This document shows positions 24,035-32,646 of a stretch of 64,000 nt of DNA, one piece after another (position 1 is the stretch's first letter; each line of letters opens with the position of its first letter). This stretch comes from Clostridium amylolyticum. Lineage in GTDB: Bacteria; Bacillota; Clostridia; Clostridiales; Clostridiaceae. Location: the NCBI RefSeq assembly GCF_900142075.1, contig NZ_FQZO01000010.1:65403-129402 (forward strand), written 5' to 3'. The translations under genes and the position numbers were made by a program. Under the pieces are notes generated by a model. It saw nothing but the letters and a program-made list of their open reading frames with translations, searched no databases and was not told where the DNA came from.

Positions 24035-25237
24035 ATGATTAATTTTAAATATGCTCTTTTACAATTAGTAAAAAAGACAACCACAACTTTTTTTATAGTG
24101 CTGCAGATAGCATTAGCTTTTTTTTTAATGTTTACCTTGATTGAAGTAAAAAACGGTACAGCTAAAACCTTAAAGGACATTGATAGAATATATGAAGATA
24201 GCAACGATATGTTTACTATTTTTGATTTAAATGATATAAGAAATATGAATAATTCTGATATAAAAGAAAAAATTTCGAAATATATTAATGAAAAGGGCTA
24301 TAACTATATTACTTCGAGTAAGGGATTTTTATATATAGATAAAAATAGTTCTATAAACAATCTTTCAGAAATCTTTTTACAGTCAATGCGTAGTAATAAT
24401 TATTATGATGCTGGAAAAATTGAGTTAGATCATAATGGGTATAAGTATTTTAAACTTGAAGTTTCAGAGGGAAGAGGTTTAGAAGAAAAAGATTTTCTAT
24501 ATAAAGAAAATGAATATGTTCCAGTGCTTGTAGGAAAAGAGTTATCAAAGCATTTCAAGGTGGGAGATGTTTTTCAAGGATTAAATAATGATAAGAGTAA
24601 GAAATTTAAAGTTATTGGAGTACTAAAAGAAAATTTGTCTGTTTTTGGTGCTACAGGTGTATATGATATTGTGAACACTAATAGTTATTTTATAATTCCT
24701 AAAGTTGGAGAAAGTAACTTGGAAAACTTTGATGCAAAAATATTTTTTGGGAGAAAGGCTTCTAATTTAAAGAACTTTAAAGAAAGTGTTGAAAAAGATT
24801 TTAATGAGATGAATATTTCAACTCAGGTGAATTTAGTAGATGATAATTTAAAGGATATAGAAAAAGGTATAAAAACTCAGAGAAGAATAAATAATATAAC
24901 TTTTATTGTAGTATTACTGTTTTCCTCTGTGGGCTTTATATCATCCTTACTATACTCAATAAACAAAAGACTTTCAGAATTTGGAGTTCATTTAATGAGT
25001 GGAGGCACAATATCAGATATAGCAAAGAGAACTTTTATAGAAGTTTCTATCCAAATTATTATAAGCTTTGTTGTTGCATATATATTTAGGACTGTTTACG
25101 TTCCTTATAAAATGGAAATCTCGGATTTATATGAATCAATCCTATATGCAGTTATCATTAGCATATCAATATCTATAATACCGGTCACAAAGGTTTTAAG
25201 AATTAATATAGATCAATTGTTAAGGGGGCGTGAGTAG
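24035..25237 (+). CDS. FtsX-like ABC permease 2 (bacteriocin module)
   Basis: The 400-residue protein repeats the four-helix layout: a helix near residues 15-35, an extracytoplasmic domain and three helices from about residue 285 onward. L-M-S-G-G-T-I-S-D-I-A occupies the place of the FtsX motif. It begins 2 bases after permease 1 ends and overlaps the ATPase start by one base, so the three are translationally coupled. With permease 1 it likely moves the peptide away from the cell or out of the membrane. Confidence 0.8.
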   Translation: MINFKYALLQLVKKTTTTFFIVLQIALAFFLMFTLIEVKNGTAKTLKDIDRIYEDSNDMFTIFDLNDIRNMNNSDIKEKISKYINEKGYNYITSSKGFLYIDKNSSINNLSEIFLQSMRSNNYYDAGKIELDHNGYKYFKLEVSEGRGLEEKDFLYKENEYVPVLVGKELSKHFKVGDVFQGLNNDKSKKFKVIGVLKENLSVFGATGVYDIVNTNSYFIIPKVGESNLENFDAKIFFGRKASNLKNFKESVEKDFNEMNISTQVNLVDDNLKDIEKGIKTQRRINNITFIVVLLFSSVGFISSLLYSINKRLSEFGVHLMSGGTISDIAKRTFIEVSIQIIISFVVAYIFRTVYVPYKMEISDLYESILYAVIISISISIIPVTKVLRINIDQLLRGRE

Positions 25238-25929
25238 TGCTTATAAGTTTAGAAAATGTGTCCAAGACATATAATAATGGAAAAATTGCAGTTGAAGCAT
25301 TAAAAAATATAAATATTGAAATTACCGAAGGTGAATTTATAGCCATTGTAGGCACATCAGGTTCAGGTAAATCCACATTACTAAATATTTTGGGATTACT
25401 AGATAAATGTACAGAAGGAACCTATAAATTAAATGGACAAGATATAGGTAATATTAAAGATAAAGTAAAGGCTGAGCTTAGAAATAAGAATTTTGGATTT
25501 GTGGTTCAGTATTTTGCACTTATAAATGACTACACCTCCTTTGAAAATATTGAGATACCCTTAGAGTATGCAAAGGTTAAAAAGTCAAAAAGAAAGGCTT
25601 TAATTGTAGATATATTAGAAAAGCTTAATATATCTGACAAGGAAAAAGTTACGCCAAAGGAGCTATCAGGAGGACAAAATCAAAGGGTTGCCATAGCTAG
25701 AGCTTTAGTTAATAACCCCCATGTTATTCTTGCAGATGAGCCAACAGGGGCGTTGGATTCAAACACTTCAAAAGAAGTAATGGATATATTCCAAGGGTTA
25801 AATAAGGAAGGTAAGACAATTATAATAGTAACTCATGACGTTAATATAGCTAACTATTGCAATAGGATAATCAGTATTGAAGATGGAAGAATAGTTTCAG
25901 ATGTTAGGAGAGAGGTGCATGAGGTATAA
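25237..25929 (+). CDS. ABC transporter ATPase (bacteriocin module)
   Basis: The 230-residue ATPase is of the MacB/LolD type. Walker A is G-T-S-G-S-G-K-S-T (about residues 38-46), the Q-loop lies near V-Q-Y-F, the signature L-S-G-G-Q-N-Q-R near 144 and Walker B is V-I-L-A-D-E-P-T. The D-loop A-L-D-S and H-loop T-H-D follow. The Q-loop region reads F-V-V-Q-Y-F instead of the usual F-V-F-Q, and the signature has N-Q for Q-Q. It starts at GTG 25237, overlapping the permease stop. Confidence 0.9.
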   Translation: MLISLENVSKTYNNGKIAVEALKNINIEITEGEFIAIVGTSGSGKSTLLNILGLLDKCTEGTYKLNGQDIGNIKDKVKAELRNKNFGFVVQYFALINDYTSFENIEIPLEYAKVKKSKRKALIVDILEKLNISDKEKVTPKELSGGQNQRVAIARALVNNPHVILADEPTGALDSNTSKEVMDIFQGLNKEGKTIIIVTHDVNIANYCNRIISIEDGRIVSDVRREVHEV

Positions 25930-26320
25930 GAAGAATATATTAATTTTAATAGTATTAATAATACTATCTGTGGGTATTTGGTACCTTTTTTCAGCTAAAA
26001 ATAGAAATGATATTGGCGGTGTGAGGGAAAACGGAAGTACAATAAATAGTAAATCATCTAAAATTACAGCAGACAAAAAATTTAGAAAAGCAAGGCTAAA
26101 AGTTTCATTGCTAAACTTAGAATCAAAAGAAGATTTACATTATAAAGTTACTGATCCAAACAATGTGATAGTATTAGAAGGTGTAGTAAAAGGTGGAGAA
26201 GAATTTAAATCTAAAGAAATTGTTACAAAGTGGGTAGAAGGTGACTGGACTATAGAATTTAAGAAGAATGATGAAATTATGTATGATTATACTTATGAGT
26301 TGAAATTTACTAATAAATAA
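25919..26320 (+). CDS. Membrane-anchored accessory protein of bacteriocin module
   Basis: The 133-residue product has one N-terminal transmembrane helix (residues 6-24, I-L-I-L-I-V-L-I-I-L-S-V-G-I-W) and a small extracytoplasmic beta-rich domain with D-L-H-Y-K-V-T-D-P, V-K-G-G-E-E and W-V-E-G-D-W-T-I-E-F. No lipobox cysteine is present. The ATG overlaps the ATPase gene by 11 bases and has GGAGAGAGG in front. It is conserved in the decayed duplicate, so it belongs to the module; an immunity or chaperone role is inferred. No family is recognised. Confidence 0.65.
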   Translation: MRYKKNILILIVLIILSVGIWYLFSAKNRNDIGGVRENGSTINSKSSKITADKKFRKARLKVSLLNLESKEDLHYKVTDPNNVIVLEGVVKGGEEFKSKEIVTKWVEGDWTIEFKKNDEIMYDYTYELKFTNK

Positions 26321-26824
26321 AGTTTTAAACTAAATTTGCATAAAGAATTAAGAAAAAAGATAGTAAATAGTTATATAAAATAGTTGAATTAGATTCAGTT
26401 AGTAAAACTATTATAATCTAAAAAGATTAAAACCTTTTAATCTATATACACCTAAAGGAATATAAGAACAGAAAAAGTCATAAAAGAGTTGCTTTTATCT
26501 GTGAATAGAAAGAAATATGGGTGAGAGAAGTTAGAGGTTATAAAGCCTATAATTGAAGAGATATTCTTTGCCTTTTTGTATATTTTTTAAATATAACATT
26601 TTATTGCTAAGCGAAAAATGATATCTTTAAGAAAGTGAGATTTTTATTGTCTTAAATGATAGGCTATAACATAATTGTATATTTATAGTCATAAGACTAT
26701 ACGTAACAAGCTTGTTAAAATATCAAATTAGTTTCTGACTGAATAGGTATATTTAAATAGGATGACCAATAAAAAACTATTCTTAACCGTCAGATCCTAA
26801 CTAATATTTAAAAGGAGTGATATT
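26321..26824. other. Interval with remnants and leader of bacteriocin gene 2
   Basis: This 504-base gap has no intact gene. It contains a short protein-like tail near 26470-26520 (V-I-K-E-L-L-L-S-V then stop shortly after) that parallels a remnant in the first duplicate. Then come the control region at 26657-26717 and a ~100-base untranslated leader. Confidence 0.45.
26657..26717 (+). promoter_or_regulatory. Control region copy 3 with 14-bp palindrome
   Basis: TGATAGGCTATAACA, ATATTTATAGTC and a -10-like ACTATACG precede TAACAAGCTTGTTA at 26704-26717. Block order and spacing match copy 2. After the palindrome both leaders also share an A-A-rich segment containing TATTCTTAA before the ribosome-binding site. 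Confidence 0.65.
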
Positions 26825-27160
26825 ATGAAAAAATTTAAATTATTATCATTTACACTAGCTTTAGGACTTTTATGCTTTTCTCCATTAGCTGCAAAAGCTG
26901 CCTTTACGGATTATGGTGTAAAAAAAACATTTACTAAAAATGGTATATATGTCCTAGGGTATACTGGTTCAAATGATGGATATGCTAGTGTAGTCATACA
27001 AGGAATAAGAGGCGGAATTTTTTATAGACTTGCTGAAGATTCTGACTCGAGTTGGGCACAGACTGATACTATTTATATACGTTCATCAGATTATGCCATG
27101 GCTCAATCTCAACATAATTGTCGTAATAATATGGTGCGTATTGATCTTGAGATAAGATAA
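26825..27160 (+). CDS. Lactococcin 972-like secreted bacteriocin candidate 2
   Basis: The 111-residue precursor is a paralogue of the product of 22443-22772. It has the same signal peptide (L-A-L-G-L-L-C-x-S-P, cleavage after A-K-A), then A-F-T-D-Y-G-V, V-L-G-Y-T-G-S-N-D-G-Y-A-S-V-V, S-S-W-A-Q-T-D-T-I-Y and a C-terminal Q-H-N-C-R. Signal peptide and first 40 mature residues are well conserved. The region after T-G-S-N-D-G-Y is diverged, as expected for peptides under diversifying selection. Only one mature Cys is present. It has its own promoter region and a strong terminator. Confidence 0.6.
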   Translation: MKKFKLLSFTLALGLLCFSPLAAKAAFTDYGVKKTFTKNGIYVLGYTGSNDGYASVVIQGIRGGIFYRLAEDSDSSWAQTDTIYIRSSDYAMAQSQHNCRNNMVRIDLEIR

Positions 27161-27231
27161 AAGATGTATTTAAAATAGTAAACTTTATCCATAGATTAAT
27201 AATATATGTTCATAATTAAAGTCGTTCTATC

Positions 27232-27283
27232 AATAATGGAGGAAATAGGGAGATTTTCCCTATATTCCTTCATTATTTTTTAT
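27232..27283 (+). terminator. Intrinsic terminator after bacteriocin gene 2
   Basis: A roughly 20-pair imperfect stem (AATAATGGAGGAAATAGGGA with TCCCTATATTCCTTCATTATT) is followed by TTTTTTATTT. It closes the bacteriocin locus. Confidence 0.85.
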
Positions 27284-27317
27284 TTATATAAATGTGCTGA
27301 TAATGTAATAATTATGA

Positions 27318-27360
27318 ATGTATGTAACAAAACTATAATTAGTATATAATAAAAGTAAGG
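27318..27360 (+). repeat. Promoter half of the intergenic repeat (copy E)
   Basis: TGTATGTAACAAAACTATAA and TTAGTATATAATAAAAGTAA match the second half of repeats A and B, including the TATAAT box. The hairpin half is absent, because another terminator ends just upstream. It would drive the decayed small gene that follows. Confidence 0.5.
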
Positions 27361-27455
27361 GTTTGTAAGAAAATAATGAGGGTTATGAGTGAAAAATTGT
27401 TTTTATTATGGTAATTATAAGTATTATTTTAATAGTTATAGGAGGGTGTAATAAA

Positions 27456-27577
27456 ATGAGGATTATAAGGTTAAATAAATTGATCACAGAGTGTTATATA
27501 AAATTAAGAAACCTAAAAATGTTGATACTATAAAGAATTATAAAAATGGACAAAAAACATATTTTGATGTGATGTGA
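27456..27577 (+). pseudogene. Frameshifted small gene remnant
   Basis: A strong GGAGGG site and ATG open 25 codons (M-R-I-I-R-L-N-K) ending early. A second frame from 27491 to 27577 reads as a better protein (V-L-Y-K-I-K-K-P-K-N-V, then Y-K-N-G-Q-K-T-Y-F-D-V-M and TGA). One frameshift would join them. The family is not recognised. Confidence 0.4.
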
Positions 27578-27781
27578 GGTTAATGGATAAATATGATAAA
27601 AATAATATATAAATCAAAACTAACTTTTTGATAAATTTCCAGTAAAATGCATAGTTTATAATAAAGCCATTCATGATAAAATAATTTTGAAAAATAATTA
27701 TAGAAATTATTTTTCATTAAAGCTATACTTATTAAGTTAAGTAAAAAACTAATGATGAATCTTTATCAGGATGGTGAATTG
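27578..27781. other. Leader region of the amino-acid permease gene
   Basis: This is very AT-rich (mostly A/T runs). It must carry the permease promoter, but I see no consensus hexamer pair, riboswitch or T-box signature. Confidence 0.4.
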
Positions 27782-29125
27782 ATGGGAGTAGTAAAGGAAC
27801 AAAAGGTTGAAATTAAAAATAATGTACTTAAGAAGGAAATAGGATTATTAGAAGCTATGACCATGGTAATTGGAGTAGTAATAGGTTCAGGGATTTTCTT
27901 TAAGGCCTCTATGGTATTTAAAAATGCAGGAACACCAACTTTAGGGGTTTTAGCTTGGGTGGTAGGAGGAATTATCACCATGGCATCAGCCCTTACTGTA
28001 GCGGAAATTGCAGCTGCCATTCCAAAGACTGGAGGGATGTTTGTATATATAAAAGAACTCTACAGTGATAAATGGGCTTTCTTATTTGGATGGATGCAAA
28101 CTTTAATATATGTGCCAGGGGTTGCAGCGGCTTTATCTATAGTCTTCGTTACACAGGCTACCTATTTTGTTAAAATAACAGCACTTCAGCAAAAATTTCT
28201 TGCGGTATTTATATTATTTTTTATAATGCTTATAAATGTTATTTCCACTAAGCTAGGCAGTAAGGTGCAATTATTTTCTACCATTGGTAAGTTGATTCCT
28301 ATAATTGTAATCATTATATTCGGTTTAATAAAAGGAGAGGCTCATAGCCTTACAAATCCAGTGGTTTCCACTGGTACCTCTGTAGGAATTGCAGGTTTTG
28401 GAACCGCTATATTAGGAACTTTATGGGCATATGATGGTTGGATTTCTGTAGGTAATATGGCAGGAGAACTAAAAAGACCTAAGAAAGATTTGCCAAGAGC
28501 AATAATCCTAGGATTGTCCATAACTATTATAGTATATATCTTAATTAATGTAGCTATCGTCAATATAATGCCGGTTTCAAAGGTTATTGGGTCTGATAAG
28601 GCGGCTTCTGATGCAGCAGTTATATTATTTGGAAATGCTGGTGCTTCATTAATTGCAGCAGGGATAATGATTTCTATATTTGGTGCTTTGAACGGATATT
28701 TAATGACAGGGGTTAGAGTTCCATATGCTATGGCCCAGGATAATTTGTTTCCTTTTCCTAAGTTCTTTGGAAAACTTAGTGATAAATATGTTACACCTAT
28801 AAATGCTTTTGTTTTTGAAGTAGTACTTGCCTCCTTGTATGTTCTAAGCGGGTCTTTTGATACCCTTACTAATCTTGCGGTATTTGCAATGTGGATATTC
28901 TTTGTAATGACTGTAGGAGGAATATTCATCTTAAGAACAAAGCTTAAACATTTACCAAGGCCTTATACTGTTCCCCTATATCCAATAATACCTATAATAG
29001 GCATTGCAGGTGGGATATATATACTAATCAGTACTTTAATTACGGACACAAAGCATGCGTTATTTGGAATAGTTGTAACTATCATGGGAATACCTGTTTA
29101 TATGATTATTAAAAAGAAAAAATAG
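27782..29125 (+). CDS. APC-family amino-acid permease
   Basis: The ~447-residue protein has twelve hydrophobic segments. It shows the APC opening V-I-G-V-V-I-G-S-G-I-F-F (helix 1) and A-W-V-V-G-G-I-I-T-M-A-S-A-L-T-V-A-E-I-A (helix 2), with P-K-T-G-G-M-F-V-Y following. The pattern is closest to the LAT/SteT branch, which exchanges neutral amino acids. Start 27782 has GGTGA upstream; an ATG at 27752 would add ten residues. It is flanked by terminators and so is probably monocistronic. Confidence 0.8.
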   Translation: MGVVKEQKVEIKNNVLKKEIGLLEAMTMVIGVVIGSGIFFKASMVFKNAGTPTLGVLAWVVGGIITMASALTVAEIAAAIPKTGGMFVYIKELYSDKWAFLFGWMQTLIYVPGVAAALSIVFVTQATYFVKITALQQKFLAVFILFFIMLINVISTKLGSKVQLFSTIGKLIPIIVIIIFGLIKGEAHSLTNPVVSTGTSVGIAGFGTAILGTLWAYDGWISVGNMAGELKRPKKDLPRAIILGLSITIIVYILINVAIVNIMPVSKVIGSDKAASDAAVILFGNAGASLIAAGIMISIFGALNGYLMTGVRVPYAMAQDNLFPFPKFFGKLSDKYVTPINAFVFEVVLASLYVLSGSFDTLTNLAVFAMWIFFVMTVGGIFILRTKLKHLPRPYTVPLYPIIPIIGIAGGIYILISTLITDTKHALFGIVVTIMGIPVYMIIKKKK

Positions 29126-29159
29126 TAAACTATATTAAAAGTCAGAGAAAAATAGGGTT

Positions 29160-29187
29160 AAAAGCCTTATTAAAGCTCTGGCTTTTT
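29160..29187 (+). terminator. Intrinsic terminator
   Basis: AAAAGCC pairs with GGCTTTTT around a 13-base loop, ending in TTTTTATC. It is placed 35 bases after the permease stop. Confidence 0.6.
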
Positions 29188-29206
29188 ATCTTGGCAAGGA
29201 AGTATA

Positions 29207-29305
29207 GTGATAAGGCTTGAGGAAAAAATAAGAAATTTTATTAGAGATGATTTACATCTAAAAGAAACACATAATAGTTTTGAAGGATTTGGAAGATGGT
29301 TATAG
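29207..29305 (+). pseudogene. Short partial coding frame
   Basis: A GTG with AAGGA at good distance opens 32 codons (I-R-L-E-E-K-I-R-N-F-I-R-D-D-L-H and so on, ending G-F-G-R-W-L) then TAG. The composition is helical and protein-like. It is either a very small gene or the 5' fragment of a longer one. The remaining ~170 bases to the PhzF gene show nothing recognisable. Confidence 0.35.
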
Positions 29306-29479
29306 AATATATTTATAAAGTTGTAATGGTATAATTATCATTTAAAGTTATTTAGAATTACAAAAAATATAAAAGTCATTACAGGCATTAGCGCTATAAA
29401 ACCATTAGTGATTTTTATAATGAGTGGAAAAGAGCTATAGAAAACTAATAATAACGACTAGCATTGGGAGGATATAATA

Positions 29480-30313
29480 ATGAAAGTAATACAAGTATAT
29501 CAAGTTGATGCATTTACAAATGAATGTTTTAAAGGCAATCCAGCAGGTGTATGCATTTTAAAAGAATCAATTGAGGATAAATACATGCAGTTAATTGCTA
29601 GAGAAATGAATTTATCAGAAACTGCTTTTGTTCAATCACTTGAAGCTAGTCAGATAAATAGTACAAGTATATTTTCATTAAGGTGGTTTACTCCAAAATA
29701 TGAAGTCGATTTATGCGGTCATGGAACAATTGCTGCTTCAGAAATACTATTTAATAATATAGGAATCAAAAATGAAAAGATTATGTATGAAACGAAAAGC
29801 GGCAGGCTTATTGCTAATAAAAATGATAAAGGAATTGCTCTTGATTTTCCCATTGATGAACCATTAAATGTTGATTTATCTAAAGATATTTTAGAAGCTA
29901 TGGGGATAGAAAGTTATGAAAACGCTGTAATTGGAAAAAACACAAATAAATTGATTATTCATTTAAAAACAGAAAATGAAGTGTTAAAGTTAACCCCTAA
30001 CTTTGAAAAGATGAAAGAGCTAGAATTTGAAAGGAATGTAAAGGGGGTTGGGGTTACCTGTATAGGAAACGAAAAATATGATTTTATATCCAGGTATTTT
30101 AATCCCTGGGCAGGAGTTAATGAGGATCCAGTTACTGGTTCAGTTCATACATTACTAGCAGCATATTGGAGTAAGATATTAAACAAAGATGAAATGAAGG
30201 CATATCAAGCTTCTGACAGAGGTGGGGAGATTACATTAAGAATATTGACAGGAAACAGAGTAGAGTTAATTGGTCAAGCAAAAGTTGTATTAAAAGGTGA
30301 ATTATATATTTAG
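29480..30313 (+). CDS. PhzF-family isomerase-like protein
   Basis: The 277-residue protein matches the PhzF/YddE family. It has Q-V-D-A-F-T-N-E-C-F-K-G-N-P-A-G-V-C at the N-terminus, N-L-S-E-T-A-F-V with the catalytic Glu (about residue 45), D-L-C-G-H-G-T and E-D-P-V-T-G-S-V-H near residue 215. PhzF isomerises dihydrohydroxyanthranilate in phenazine synthesis. Lone homologues in non-producers like this have unknown substrates. A TGGGAGG site precedes the ATG. Confidence 0.85.
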   Translation: MKVIQVYQVDAFTNECFKGNPAGVCILKESIEDKYMQLIAREMNLSETAFVQSLEASQINSTSIFSLRWFTPKYEVDLCGHGTIAASEILFNNIGIKNEKIMYETKSGRLIANKNDKGIALDFPIDEPLNVDLSKDILEAMGIESYENAVIGKNTNKLIIHLKTENEVLKLTPNFEKMKELEFERNVKGVGVTCIGNEKYDFISRYFNPWAGVNEDPVTGSVHTLLAAYWSKILNKDEMKAYQASDRGGEITLRILTGNRVELIGQAKVVLKGELYI

Positions 30314-30503
30314 ATCATAATGGTCATGTTAAGTATAAATTTAGCGTGGCTTTTACTGTATATAGAGTATAATAATGGTATAGGGCTGGTTTAATAAATA
30401 TAAAACTATGGATTAATATAAAGGAGAAGAATTTATGAGAAATAAAAAGGAAGTAATAGAAATAGCAAAAGCTCAATTACTATAAGTTTAAGGAGGAATA
30501 AAT
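30314..30503. other. Intergenic stretch with a 16-codon mini-frame
   Basis: A diverged hairpin-like segment (TTAAGTATAAATTTAGCGTGG) recalls the intergenic repeat. At 30435-30485 an ATG with AAGGAGAAG upstream opens only 16 codons (R-N-K-K-E-V-I-E-I-A-K-A-Q-L-L). It could be a leader peptide or the truncated start of a lost gene. Confidence 0.35.
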
Positions 30504-30683
30504 TTGTTTCAAATAATATTACTTTTGCCGCTGATATTTGCGTGTCTTTATATCACCTACTTTATAATAAAAATAGCAGTTAAACATGCTATAAAGGAAA
30601 GTTTAGATGATATACAAGGGATTATTAAAAATGCTATTAGCCAGAGTAGAACTGAATATGATTGGAAAAATAAAAATGATTAA
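30504..30683 (+). CDS. Small membrane protein (59 aa) upstream of bceRS
   Basis: A TTG after AAGGAGGAATAAA opens 59 codons. The first 27 residues form one hydrophobic helix (I-I-L-L-L-P-L-I-F-A-C-L-Y-I-T-Y-F-I-I). A polar, probably helical tail follows, with K-H-A-I-K-E-S-L-D-D-I-Q-G-I-I-K-N-A-I. The topology is a bitopic protein with a cytoplasmic tail. It lies about 110 bases before the response-regulator gene. The function is unknown; the strong start signal supports it. Confidence 0.55.
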   Translation: MFQIILLLPLIFACLYITYFIIKIAVKHAIKESLDDIQGIIKNAISQSRTEYDWKNKND

Positions 30684-30790
30684 CCCTTAAAAGATAAGTA
30701 AAGGTGTTTATTATAAATCAAGATTTATGATTTTATATGAAAAAGTTAATATGATATAATTTACTATAATAAATCCTAGGAGAGAGTATC

Positions 30791-31459
30791 TTGGAAAAAA
30801 TATTTTTTATTGAAGATGATGAAAAGATAAGAAATGAGCTTGCTACATTTTTAGGTAGATATGGTTATGAATGCAGCTTTTCTACTGATTTTGAAAGTAT
30901 TGTGGAAAAGGCTTTGGAAGAAAAACCTAGCATTATTTTGTTAGATATTAATTTACCTTATTTCGATGGGTATTATGTATGCAGGGAAATTAGAAAGTTA
31001 TCCAATGTACCCATTATAGTGGTTACCAGTAGGGATAGTGAGTTAGATGAGCTTATGAGTATGAACTTAGGCGCTGATGATTTTATAACCAAGCCTTATA
31101 ATACTGAGATTTTGCTTGCTAGAATTGCATCTATTCTTAGAAGAACCTATGGAAATATTGAAATGGATATTTTAGAGTATAGAGGAATCTACTATAATAG
31201 AGCTACCAGTGAAGTGGAATTTAATAATAATAAATTAGAACTTACTAAAAATGAAAGCAAGATTCTAAATACGCTAATGATTAGTAAAGGTAAAATCGTT
31301 TCTAGAAATGAGCTTATGAAGATTTTATGGCAGTCAGAGGAGTTTGTAGATGATAATACCTTAACTGTTAATATAAATAGATTAAGAAAAAAACTTGAGG
31401 AAATAGGAGCATTAGATTATCTTCAAACTAAGAGGGGACAAGGTTATTTATTAATATGA
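30791..31459 (+). CDS. bceR: BceR-like OmpR-family response regulator
   Basis: The 222-residue protein has a receiver domain (residues 1-115; D-D at 9-10, phospho-acceptor Asp in L-L-D-I-N-L-P, Thr in V-T-S and Lys in I-T-K-P-Y). A winged-helix output domain follows (125-222; L-T-K-N-E-S-K-I-L and a terminal K-R-G-Q-G-Y). It is partnered by the overlapping kinase gene and the BceAB-type transporter downstream, so it probably activates that transporter on peptide-antibiotic stress. The TTG start follows AGGAGAGAG. Confidence 0.85.
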   Translation: MEKIFFIEDDEKIRNELATFLGRYGYECSFSTDFESIVEKALEEKPSIILLDINLPYFDGYYVCREIRKLSNVPIIVVTSRDSELDELMSMNLGADDFITKPYNTEILLARIASILRRTYGNIEMDILEYRGIYYNRATSEVEFNNNKLELTKNESKILNTLMISKGKIVSRNELMKILWQSEEFVDDNTLTVNINRLRKKLEEIGALDYLQTKRGQGYLLI

Positions 31460-32469
31460 ATGCATTAGAATATTTTAAGGATAAGGAGATTTTTATAGCA
31501 ACAAACTTAATAGTACTTTTTTTTACCTCTACGCTTTTAAGAGCTCTAAGAGTGGACACTTATGCCATAATATTTACTGTAATATTAAACTTCTTAGCTT
31601 CCTTAAGCTATTATATATATGATTACTATAATAAAAAGAAATACTATGGTAAGGTTTATAATACCTTAGATTCTTTGGATAAAAAATATTTAATATCTCA
31701 GCTCATAGATGAAGGGGATTTTTTAGAAGGTAAAGTTTTATATGATATATTAACTCAAACGGATAAATCTATGAATGATGAAATAGCCAGATTTGTTAAT
31801 GACAAGCAAGAGTATAAAGAATATATAGAACTTTGGGTGCATGAAGTTAAGACACCTATAGCAGCAACAAAGTTATTAATAGAGAATAATAAGTCTAAGG
31901 TTACAGATAGCATTTTAGAAGAAGTAGAAAAACTGGAGAATTATATAGAACAAGCCCTTTTTTATAGTAGGAGTTCTGAAGTAGAAAAGGATTATATAAT
32001 TAAGAAGATAAGCCTTAAAGATAGTATTAGTTCCGTTATAATTAGAAATTCAAATGCATTAATAGAGAAAGGCATTAAGGTTAGTATTGAAGACTGTGAT
32101 AGGGATATTTATTGCGATAAAAAATGGTTGGAGTTTATTTTACATCAAATCGTAGGAAATTCTATTAAATATATGAACAAAGAAAAAAGAAGTTTAAAAC
32201 TAACTTGTGAAGAAATAGAACAAGGCTTAATTCTCCATATCATTGATAATGGAGTAGGTATGAACGAAAAAGCTTTAGAAAAAGCCTTTGATAAGGGATT
32301 TACAGGAGACAATGGAAGAGTATTTAAAGAATCTACTGGTATCGGCTTGTATTTATGTAAAAAACTTTGTGCAAAACTAGGTTTATCAATTTCTATTCAA
32401 TCTAAAGAAAATCAAGGTACTCAGGTATCACTTCTCTTCCCCAAGAATAATATGTATACATTTGAATAA
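31456..32469 (+). CDS. bceS: BceS-like intramembrane-sensing histidine kinase
   Basis: The 337-residue kinase has two closely spaced N-terminal helices (about residues 14-30 and 37-56) with almost no external loop, the hallmark of intramembrane-sensing kinases. The H-box is E-L-W-V-H-E-V-K-T-P-I (about residue 133). The N-box, G1 D-N-G-V-G-M and G2 S-T-G-I-G-L motifs follow. Such kinases do not bind drug directly but read the activity of the BceAB transporter. Its start overlaps the regulator stop by four bases. Confidence 0.85.
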   Translation: MNALEYFKDKEIFIATNLIVLFFTSTLLRALRVDTYAIIFTVILNFLASLSYYIYDYYNKKKYYGKVYNTLDSLDKKYLISQLIDEGDFLEGKVLYDILTQTDKSMNDEIARFVNDKQEYKEYIELWVHEVKTPIAATKLLIENNKSKVTDSILEEVEKLENYIEQALFYSRSSEVEKDYIIKKISLKDSISSVIIRNSNALIEKGIKVSIEDCDRDIYCDKKWLEFILHQIVGNSIKYMNKEKRSLKLTCEEIEQGLILHIIDNGVGMNEKALEKAFDKGFTGDNGRVFKESTGIGLYLCKKLCAKLGLSISIQSKENQGTQVSLLFPKNNMYTFE

Positions 32470-32472
32470 TTA

Positions 32473-32520
32473 AGGCTATGTCAAAAATTACAGAAGTAAA
32501 ATTGACAGGCCTTTTTTATT
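32473..32520 (+). terminator. Intrinsic terminator after bceS
   Basis: AAGGC and GTCAA on the left pair with TTGAC and GGCCTT on the right across a long loop, followed by TTTTTTATT. It separates the two-component genes from the inducible transporter operon. Confidence 0.65.
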
Positions 32521-32530
32521 TCTAGAAATA

Positions 32531-32544
32531 TGACAAAAATGTAA
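32531..32544 (+). promoter_or_regulatory. BceR-type operator upstream of bceAB
   Basis: TGACAAAAATGTAA fits the inverted-repeat consensus TNACA-N4-TGTAA described for BceR-like regulators. It lies 103 bases upstream of the transporter ATG, a normal activator position. Control by the adjacent regulator is inferred. Confidence 0.7.
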
Positions 32545-32646
32545 GGTTCATGTTGTGTTATTCTATGGTTAAGTTTAATAAAAAAATATAACATATAGCT
32601 ATAAGGTACCTATAAGAATAACAGTAGGAAATACAGGGAGGAAATT

